Origin: Paragyromitra xinjiangensis
Taxonomy: Eukaryota; Ascomycota; Pezizomycetes; Pezizales; Discinaceae
NCBI GenBank assembly: GCA_038503065.1
Contig: JBCAMK010000002.1
Coordinates: 2,294,001-2,358,000, forward strand
Length of the DNA stretch: 64,000 bases
Reading direction: 5' to 3'
A model generated the notes under the pieces. That model saw only the letters and a list, made by a program, of their open reading frames with translations, was not told the DNA's origin and made no database searches. Positions 56,486 to 64,000 of the stretch are shown one piece after another. Within the stretch, counting starts at the first letter, position 1. Each line of letters starts with the position of its first letter. Both the position numbers and the translations under genes were made by a program.

Positions 56486-57294
56486 CTATTTTCCTTCTCT
56501 GAGGATACGCTCCTTCTCTAACTCATCTTCGGCAGTAAGGAAGTATTTTGTGGTGTCCACGCCATGCTGACTCGTTGTTAAACTAAGATTGCTCTAGAGA
56601 GACGAATACGAGGAAGTAGCCTTACCTGGTTGTGGTTGACAAAGTTGAACCATGGTATCACATGGAAGAAGATCTGAGAGTATCGGGAGTTACGAGCGGC
56701 AACTCCCTGCATATATGGTGTTAAGACCGACTCTCCGTACAGCGGTTCCTTCCTCTTGACCTTCTCTACCATCTCTTTCATATCCATGTCTACTTCTCTT
56801 TGGTTCTCAGTCCAGCCCCAGAAACGCACTACCATCACCCAGCCGAGCATCAGTCTTCAATCTGGACCCAAAGAAGCGGCGAAGGTAGAATCTAGATTAA
56901 GCATACATGACGACGAAAGATAGAAGCGTAGGAATCCTGCAGTGAGGCCAATGGCCCCAGCAGCGCGCATGCTCTGCGCAAAAGCACCTCTGGGAAGGGC
57001 GGCGGGTGCGTTCCTCTCCCACAACCAGAAGATGGCCGGACCAGCAGCCGCAGTACCAGCAGCTAAAGCATAATCAGAAGGTCGGCCATAGCGGAGGACT
57101 CGCCAGAAGTGGCTATATAAAACAAGTCAGTTTTCGGGATTCGGGAATTGATGCTAGTTTGCAATTGAGAAGCTTACGGATCCGTATCGATTACCTAAAA
57201 ATGATGTTAGCGAAGTGAAATTTTAAGGCAATTAAGAAGACAATAAAGCACATGCCGGATAGTCAGTGTTGAGCTGCTTTGGTGGTATGGCCAT
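56486..57294 (-). CDS. NADH:ubiquinone oxidoreductase 20.9-kDa / NUXM accessory subunit
   Basis: Five exons (minus strand: 57256-57294, 57178-57194, 56907-57112, 56626-56828, 56486-56566) give 181 residues, near the Neurospora 20.9-kDa subunit. The text DYP-VIDTDP-H, LRYGRPSDY, two hydrophobic helices, LRFWGWTENQREV, KEPLYGES, MQGVAARNS, PWFNFVNHNQHGVDTTKY is characteristic of this fungal complex I membrane-arm subunit in the mitochondrial inner membrane. The first intron must begin with GC (CCG/GCATGT); the nearby GT donor gives the wrong frame. Exon 2 is only 17 nt, encoding VIDTDP with its neighbour. The promoter is shared with CSM3. Confidence 0.9.
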
Positions 57295-57568
57295 GGTGAG
57301 CGGAGAGTTTTCGAGGGGTGTTTATCTCATAAGCCTGGTGGAGTGACGTTCAGTTATCGGTTGACGTTGAAACCCCCGCAACTGCGCTGGTCTGTTTTTG
57401 GATAGCGTGCCTATGGCTACACATGTCACGTGTGCTATGTAGTCTAATTAAGGCTGCTCCAGCAACGCGTCTCTTTCACGCATGGCTCTTTCAAGGACCC
57501 CAACCAACATTGAAACAAGCTCAACATACTCCAGTAGCCCGAATCTCTTACAATTACACTTGGACAAC
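57295..57568. promoter_or_regulatory. Bidirectional promoter between the complex I subunit gene and CSM3
   Basis: Only 274 bp (or 187 bp if CSM3 starts at 57482) separate the two starts. A centrally placed CATGTCACGTGTG (about 57422-57434) contains CACGTG, the core bound by Cbf1-type bHLH factors; use here is inference. Confidence 0.5.
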
Positions 57569-58571
57569 ATGCCTGCAGTTAATCCCACTTCAGTGGGTCT
57601 CGACGATGATTATATGGATGATGATCTCTTTGACTACGATGTTGAGATTCCCGACATAGATACTACTATCAAGCCATCTGCTCTCCCTGGGGATAACAAG
57701 AAAGATACTCTAGGTATCGATGAAGAAGTTAAGATCAAGAAGAGGAGGATTGTGGTGAAGCTAGATGAGGCGAGGTATGTCGTGTATAGTTGCTATTCGG
57801 GGAATATTTGCTAACATCTTTAAGGCTTATGTCTGATGTTGGAATACCAAAGTTGAGACGGGAAGCTCCCAAGAAACTTAAATTTAAAGGGAAGGGCCAT
57901 GAGGTGATTTCCAAGACCTAGTTACTTAGCTGGTCGCATTTTCTAATGTTAGGTTCCAGTACCGTGATGCTGCCCGACTTCTATCCTATTATCAGTTTTG
58001 GGCGGACGACCTGTACAAGAAAGCAAAATTCCGCGACACTCTCCAAATAATTGAGAAACTGGGGCATTCAAAAAGCATGAAGGATCAAAGATTGAGTTGG
58101 ATTGAAGAAACAAAGAGACGAGAGAAGCTTTCGCTCGCTGGGAGTCCTGGGGATAAGGGCTCCGGGGCTGATGTCATTGGGGGGAAGACAGAGTCTCGTA
58201 CGGAGGAAGTCTCTGCCGGGAATCAAAACGACAATGATTTGTACAGTTTACCTCAACCACGAATAACCAGGATGGATGCTCAGAGTGGTGTAACCGAAGA
58301 AGCGCATGCAAGTTCCTCGGGTGCTTTGTTCTTGCCTCGTGGCGCAGACGATACTAGTGATGATGAAGATTTTGGGGCGGGGCCAGACGGTGACGAGTTG
58401 GATGCATTGATGGATATTGAAACCGCTGGGGCTTCTGCGAGTGCCTCTATGGATCATATAGTTAAAGAAAAAATTGCGAACACGGATGCTGCTGGAAATG
58501 TAGCACCCCCGATGGATGATTTTGAGGATGAAATGGAGGCTATGGCAGGTTTTGGGCCCCCTGAGTGGTGA
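57569..58571 (+). CDS. CSM3: Replication fork protection complex subunit Csm3/Swi3 (TIPIN homologue)
   Basis: Three exons (57569-57774, 57825-57903, 57960-58571) give 298 residues. Csm3 partners Tof1 at replication forks to stabilise stalled forks and relay the checkpoint. The Swi3 domain is split by introns: KKRRIVVKLDEAR, RLMSDVGIPKLRREAPKKL, KFKGKGHEYRDAARLLSYYQ, FWADDLYKKAKFRDTLQIIE. An acidic start (DDDYMDDDLFDYDVEIPDID) precedes it. The acidic C-terminus ends MAGFGPPEW. An in-frame ATG at 57482 would add 29 Ser/Thr-rich residues; 57569 is preferred for its A at -3 and proximity to the acidic start. The acceptor of exon 3 is the second AG (TTCCAG), required by phase. Confidence 0.92.
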
Positions 58572-58992
58572 GGGAGCTGTTTAAATTTCTTTGTTTTGTA
58601 TATTAGCGTTTTGACGCATATCTATATCCTATTGCCTCTGAGGAATATTTCATCGAGCCTGCTTAAAACGGACGGAAATTCCGTTGGACGAGGTACCAGA
58701 CTGGGAGGTATTGGGCTAGGTTGTTAAAGTGATTATGGGTTTTGATGTACGTGCAACACGTAGTTTTAGGGCAGTATCATGTCGGTACATAGGTCTTTCG
58801 TCTCTTTCTAGCTCCCATCACCTTTAAGTATGCCTCGCTTTCGCCTGTAATCAAGTTAGGAACTTGTTTATATAGCTACCAAATGATTCTCCTAAGTGCT
58901 AAGGAATTATTATTAGGACAAGTAAAGAGGGTTACAGGCGAGTTCAGAACTTCTGATGGATATGTACATCCCCCTCCTCCCTCGTCATTAAC
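58572..58992. other. Convergent spacer, 421 bp
   Basis: 3' flanks of CSM3 and the DUF7580 gene. Nothing else seen. Confidence 0.5.
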
Positions 58993-60760
58993 CTATGGTT
59001 GATATCCTTTGGCTAATTCTTCAATCAAATTAACATCCGTCAAAAAGGTCTTCAAGTTTTCCCCCTCCATGAGATCTACACCCGAATTGCCTCCCACATG
59101 AAGGCAGTGCTGTACAACTTTCTTATATCCAAGTCCCATGCAACGAACAAGATCCTGCAAGGCTGCTTTGACCGTACCGTCTTCGTCCGCCCTAGAACAC
59201 TCTAACTGTTTCGACCGACCTATCTCGAGTAATATTAACCCTAACGCATAGATCTCTGTGTTCCCCATGCCACAAAGCCAATTTTCATCCGAAAAGAAGT
59301 TAGCCGCAACATGTGGAGTCCATGACGCTGGAGTTTCTGATCTTTCGCATCGTTTGAAAAAGAGGATCTCTTTCGCTGACCAGTTCCTTATCCAAGGTGA
59401 ACGGTAAAAGGGAATAATAGAGTGGGCAAGGTTTCCGGCGATACGAAGTTTATCGTATTGGGTAAGTTTCTGGGCAAGAGACTGGATGAGATCGCGAAGC
59501 GAAACATCGAAATTCGAGTTATCACTAGAAAAGGCATTTAATGAAGAAGCGCATTTCAACAAAAAGCCGGAATTTCCGTCAATTTTGTCGACCAGGAGTC
59601 TCTCGTAACCTTTCCAGTCAGACAGTGCCTCTTCGCAGATATACCTTTTCTCGGGGGGCGGTGTTGGTGGTAAGTTCTGTGACCCCCCAGTCACTTGGAA
59701 GTCGTGACCTGTGAAAACGAGATGAAGCGAGCATTCCGGCATGCTCTCGGATCCTCCTCCATTTGGATTCTCCGTAGTCATCAAAAAAGAGAACTTTATA
59801 GGATCGATGGGGGAGGATAGTGAAGAGCAAATGCTAATTTCTTCCTTTGATAGCTTTTCAAGCCTTAGGTGAAGCATGTGACATGGGCAAGAGAGGTCCT
59901 CCAGAATTCCATACAACTTTTGTGATGCTACTTGGATTTGCTTTGGGCTAAAAGTCCGCACAGGAGCTTCAACGATTGTACCACCTGTAGAGTGAGAGGG
60001 GGCCCTCGCCGCTTGCAGAGGAGGAGGAGGAGAGATGTGAACTATCGATGGCCAGCTATGAAGCATACGAACTTGTGCAATATCCGTATTCCGCTCCCTC
60101 AGTTCGCTGAGCAAATACTCGAGGCTGGCTGGGATATTCCGTCCTATAACTTTAAGTTTAAACTTGGTACTGGTTGACGGTCTGCTGGGATTATCGACTT
60201 GGGGCGAACGACTGCCAGACTCTACGATGCTAAGTGATGGATCGAACTAGAATTGTTAGCCCAGCTTCTCTAAACGATATGAAAGCCTCGCGGGCGGCAC
60301 TTACCATGCGCCTTGACCAGGTGTTAGAACTCGCTTTCTCTCGAGGCTTAGGATTCTTTTGCTTTCCACACATCTTCCCCAGCTTTTGGAAAAGATCTTC
60401 GATCAACTTCATAATATCGTTCGCACTCTGAACCAAATTCACCATTGGCATATATAAATCCCCGAGACTAGCGCGTATTTGGCTTTCCAAGGCACCAGTA
60501 CTATCCTCCCACTCCAAGCTTTTGGAATCTTCCAACATGATCTCTCGTCTATCCTCTTTAACAACCCTCGATAATATGAATTTCACTTCTGCCTTGAACA
60601 ACGCCTCGGTTGCTCCTATTTCTATCCGAAGGCGAGCTAGTTTTCGGTCGAGGCTAGCGAACTCCGTGAACCATTTGTGTATATGAACATAGCCCTCGAA
60701 TGCGAGGACTATAAGAGGGACGACACCCGCAACACCTAGCGCCAATCCAGCTTCGGCCAT
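58993..60760 (-). CDS. HeLo-like / DUF7580-type protein
   Basis: Two exons (minus strand: 60305-60760, 58993-60246) give 569 residues. The N-terminus MAEAGLALGVAGVVPLIVLA followed by a helical stretch (KWFTEFASLDRKLARLRIEI) is the pattern of HeLo-like and related N-terminal domains of fungal incompatibility and NLR-type proteins. The middle is Ser/Pro-rich. The C-terminal half (KLRIAGNLAHSIIPFYRSPW, then NTEIYALGLILLEIG) resembles DUF7580, which looks like the C-lobe of a degenerate kinase; I see no HRD or DFG. Such proteins are lineage-specific in fungi and some act in non-self recognition or cell death; that role here is inference. No NACHT or NB-ARC gene is adjacent. Confidence 0.8.
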
Positions 60761-61352
60761 TAGATGAGTGGCTAAAACACAGTCAGTTGTTAACCTGCGT
60801 TTTCCGTTAATAGTTATAATCAACCTATTGATGTAGTTAGAACGGGGAGTCTGGTCGGTAGCATACCTTAGTGGAAATGGGCTGTTGGCATATATCTCGA
60901 AGTTTTATAATGGCTTGAAGTGGCTTTTGATGGGCGGGGTCGTGGGGCTGAATAGGTGTTCAATCCAGTAAAATCGTTGTACCACTCAGCCGATTTATAA
61001 AATGCATGTAACCTATCACTTCCTAGATACATATATATGTACCTTCCTGAAGTTACCTTCCCTAGGCTATTGACCCCTCCCTCAATCGATATCATCGCAA
61101 ATCACAGTATGTCTATGTATCGTAGGTATTGATCACGGAGTTTACCCCAAACTAGAGGACTTCAGTGCGAGATCATACTAATGTCTAAGACACAGAGACT
61201 TGGTCAGCTGTTTAATAGTTTTTCATCCCAAATTGTTAGCTAGATATTGTTGAAGGGTTGCCAAAACGTAATGATAGGCGGGCGGCTTCTGAGTCTTCGT
61301 CGGAAAACAGATTTAGGACATCTTGGCTTCGCGCTTCTCGCAAAGTGTATAT
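60761..61352. other. Spacer, 592 bp
   Basis: Upstream of the DUF7580 gene and 3' flank of DPH4. No gene or named motif seen. Confidence 0.5.
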
Positions 61353-61877
61353 TCATGGCTTGCTTTCTCCTTCCCTCTCGTTTGCCTCCGTATTATCCTC
61401 ATAAATGACCTCGTACCCTACCTTAACCCATAAACTACACCCACAACATCCCACCACATCATCACCAGCCGCTAGATCCTCCTCAGTAATCACAAAGCCT
61501 TCTCCTTCTCCACACCTACAGGCCCTCGTCCACCGCTCCTTCCCCTCATCATAATCAAAATCATCCAGATCTACAATCTGCAGTACCTTCCCCTCATCAA
61601 CCCCGCTGGTAGTAACGGAAGCCGAGGCCGCAAGTTGTTTTTCATATTCATTACGGAGTTGTGGGGTTGAGAGTGTGAGATATGCAGTGGTTATCTGGTC
61701 AACTGTAAACTGTGATTTAACGTTGGATGGGGTTGAGGGGTGTGATTTAAGCTTGTCGGGGTGGTGGAGAAGAAGGGCGCGGTGATAGGCTTTCTTTAGG
61801 AGTGCCGGGGTAAGTGGGATATTCGAGGGCACAGAGAGTATCTCGTAGTGTGTGGCTCGACTGTGACCTTGTGCCAT
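61353..61877 (-). CDS. DPH4: Diphthamide biosynthesis protein 4, J-domain zinc protein
   Basis: Single exon, 174 residues, starting MAQGHSRATHYEILSVPSN. Dph4 (Jjj3) is an electron carrier/cochaperone for the first steps of diphthamide synthesis on elongation factor 2. The J domain has HPD at 39-41 (LLLHHPDKLKS). The C-terminal CSL-type zinc finger has CRC at 120-122 and CCGCSLW at 144-150, with the typical FVITEEDL between. In-frame codons upstream of this ATG are short and lack a further ATG. Faces SKI2 across a 760-bp spacer. Confidence 0.95.
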   Translation of the reverse strand: MAQGHSRATHYEILSVPSNIPLTPALLKKAYHRALLLHHPDKLKSHPSTPSNVKSQFTVDQITTAYLTLSTPQLRNEYEKQLAASASVTTSGVDEGKVLQIVDLDDFDYDEGKERWTRACRCGEGEGFVITEEDLAAGDDVVGCCGCSLWVKVGYEVIYEDNTEANEREGESKP

Positions 61878-62637
61878 TATGCCAGTTACCACTTGGATGA
61901 GGCGACTTCAAGTCGAGTGCAGAATTCTCGATTGGGGTTTCTCATGTGGCAAGGTCTCCAAGTTAGCCCTAACCCTAACCATTAGGTTCTGTGATCCCTG
62001 TTGCAGATTGCATGAAAGAAGTCTGATTACACTCTCCTTAAGTTTTTTTAAAGTATCTTGGCCAGAGGTGTTAGACAAGAGCTAAGCAAGCTCTAGGAGG
62101 AATTTTGATGCGGATTAAGAATTGAATCAGATATCGCGACGGCCCTGAAAGACGTCCGATTACTGGCAATACTTATAACCAGGGGGTGCCCATGTATATC
62201 AAGGTGACTACATGTATTATTAGCAACATACATGTACTTGTAGTGAGCTAAAACAATCTATCTAGGTTCCCCAGAGGGATAAGCCTGTACGAGTAAGGAT
62301 AATGAGATTACTACTCTGGGGGTAGGAGGGGGAGAACAAAAGCAGCTCGTATGGAAGCGGAAGGTGTCGAGGGCGAAGACAGCCAGAAAAGACTTATGGC
62401 TGGAGCTCTAGTCAGGATCTACTGAGCTCCACATAGTTGGGTGTATGCTTCACTGGCTTCATCACAATGGATCACTCGACCATTCCTGAGAATGCTTACG
62501 TAACCTCTTAGACCCTGCTTGGCGCCGTGGGACGTGCACGGCAGCCTGAATGAGCTCTGGCCGTTTCACTATCATCCATGACATCACTCATTCCAGCATT
62601 TGATAGGAAAATCAATTGCCATACTGATTGAGAAAGA
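61878..62637. promoter_or_regulatory. Shared upstream region of DPH4 and SKI2
   Basis: 760 bp between divergent starts. A telomere-like CCCTAACCCTAACC (61967-61980) lies 90 bp upstream of the DPH4 ATG. TACATGTA occurs at 62209 and 62229, 20 bp apart, about 400 bp before SKI2. Confidence 0.55.
62209..62236. repeat. Paired TACATGTA palindromes
   Basis: Exact copies at 62209-62216 and 62229-62236, the closest pair in the window (20 bp start to start, about two helical turns). Confidence 0.7.
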
Positions 62638-64000
62638 ATGTCTTCTTCAGAGAGTTTAATTGGCGCAATAAAAAACCTGTCTTTTGCAGATTTGAAAGAT
62701 GATTGGATTGACAGCATCCTCGACGAACGACAACCCCGCAAACGAGTCAAACCAGACGACGACGAGCTGCGCAAGCAGCTTGAAAACGATTTCCTCACAC
62801 CTTCTCACGTCTTCTCGACAGAATGGTTAAATAAACTTCAGGAGTAAGATATCTCTTTATCCCATTAAGGTCCTTTTACATCTGCTGATTAATTGCAGAC
62901 GTTGGGACGATCCTCCAGACTATGCCTCTCTTATGGGCCTCGCCCCAACTATGTCCCGCACTGTCATTCGTTTCACCCGTGAAGGTCTTGAAGGGCGAGT
63001 GACGGGTTATAAAGAGGTTACTGTTCCAGCCCATTCCATTACTGCGAAGAACTCTACCTCACTTCTACGCAAACCGGCTTCGAAAGCAGATTTTGTGAGG
63101 GGGAAGGCTGGATTCTTCCCGTTTAGCCCGGGTGGGATTGATATTGGAGGCGCAAACGAAGGGGCCGAGGAATTAGAGCTACAGGAAGCCTTGGTAGAAC
63201 AGAGAATAGGTAGGGATGGGCTATTACGAGTGGCACCAGGGCTAAGCAGAGGTTTGAACTTTGAGAAAGAGGGTGAAGATGAAGATGAGCAAGTGGATGT
63301 GGAAGATGGAGGTTTCAAATTTGGTGATGTGGCGCCTAAAAGAAGAAACAAGCAGGAAGTGGGTGATGATGCCAAGGAAGAACCTGGGAAGCCTTTGGCG
63401 GAACTGGATAGTATCGATGACTTATTGCCTATAGAGGTACGGCCTCTGTATCTGAAATCTAATTTCATGTTTCTAATCCTGGTCGTAGTTTCCGATGCTA
63501 GCACCAAAGGGAACTCTGCCTTTGGCATTGTCAAGACCAAAAACGAAAGAATGGGCACATATGGTTGATGTGAACAAGGAAATCACCAATTTCCGTGAAC
63601 TGGTGCCAAACATGGCAAAAGAAGTACGCTACAAGTTTCTCTCAAGACTGGAGCGTAGGCTAAGCTTGTATAGTGGCCGTTTGAGCTTGATACTTTCCAA
63701 AAGGAAGCCGTGTATCACTTGGAAAACGGTGACTCGGTGTTCGTTGCTGCTCACACCTCCGCCGGGAAGACAGTTGTAGCCGAATACGCCATTGCCCTTG
63801 CTACAAAGCATATGACAAAGCATGTTTCCCTTCACTATTGCTGCAGTGGATTTTCTAACAGGGAAATAGAGCTATATACACTTCTCCAATCAAAGCTTTA
63901 AGTAACCAGAAATTTCGTGATTTCAGAAAGGTATTCGATGATGTAGGGATCTTGACTGGAGACGTACAAATTAATCCGGAAGCAAGTTGCTTGATTATGA
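62638..64000 (+). CDS. SKI2: Ski2-type RNA helicase, 5' part (partial)
   Basis: Exons 62638-62843, 62899-63436, 63489-63623, 63674-63819 and 63870 to the window end are in phase; the gene continues outside. Ski2 is the helicase of the Ski complex, feeding cytoplasmic mRNA to the exosome. The fungal N-terminus is clear: [75 protein letters not shown]. The Q-motif region [13 protein letters not shown], Walker [10 protein letters not shown] and motif Ia [18 protein letters not shown] follow. The last intron appears to use a GC donor (ACAAA/GCATGT to AATAG/A), which yields the family-standard HMTK-AIYTSP; a GT alternative (CAT/GTTTCC to ACAG/GG) inserts four residues there. Confidence 0.95.

Overview
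This window is nuclear DNA of a filamentous ascomycete. The genes have many short GT-AG introns (mostly 50-110 nt). Several encoded proteins have fungal forms or are fungus-specific: Erg6 sterol methyltransferase, Isn1 IMP nucleotidase, the NUXM/20.9-kDa complex I subunit, CDH-type DOMON-cytochrome b561, and a HeLo-like/DUF7580 protein. Long gene-poor spacers of 4-5 kb and divergent proteins suggest an early-branching, repeat-tolerant lineage, possibly Pezizomycetes. That placement is a guess; no rRNA or mitochondrial marker is present.

I find 18 protein-coding genes, two cut by the window ends. All but one were rebuilt exon by exon, with reading phase checked across every intron; the exception is intronless. 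Left part (1-29 kb, gene-poor): 3' end of a LON-domain protein (+), an Nrd1/Mrn1-like RRM protein (-), a very large CCCH zinc-finger/F-box protein (+), a secreted DOMON-cytochrome b561 protein (+), and TYR1 prephenate dehydrogenase (-). Middle part (29-44 kb): ISN1 (-), ERG6 (+), ZUO1 (-), a secreted calcineurin-like phosphoesterase similar to yeast Smn1 (+), a small conserved Pro/Ser-rich protein (-), and RNA1/RanGAP (+). Right part (45-64 kb, gene-dense): the ATR/Mec1/UvsB checkpoint kinase in 18 exons (+), MED17 (+), NUXM complex I subunit (-), CSM3/Swi3 (+), a HeLo-like/DUF7580 protein (-), DPH4 (-), and the 5' part of SKI2 (+).

The genes are mostly unrelated housekeeping functions, not a pathway cluster. 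One functional pair lies close together: ATR/Mec1 (replication checkpoint kinase) and CSM3 (replication fork protection) are about 4 kb apart. Divergent pairs sharing an upstream region are ISN1/ERG6, ZUO1/phosphoesterase, small protein/RNA1, NUXM/CSM3 and DPH4/SKI2. MED17 and NUXM are tail-to-tail with 83 bp between stops.

The strongest unexplained signal is an exact 8-bp palindrome, TACATGTA. By hand I find it 18 times, always in spacers or one intron, never in a coding exon; roughly one copy would be expected by chance. Other points are two introns that appear to start with GC (both GCATGT), very small exons (8, 11, 17 nt), and several strong hairpins in gene-free DNA. No rRNA, tRNA, CRISPR or intact transposon was found.
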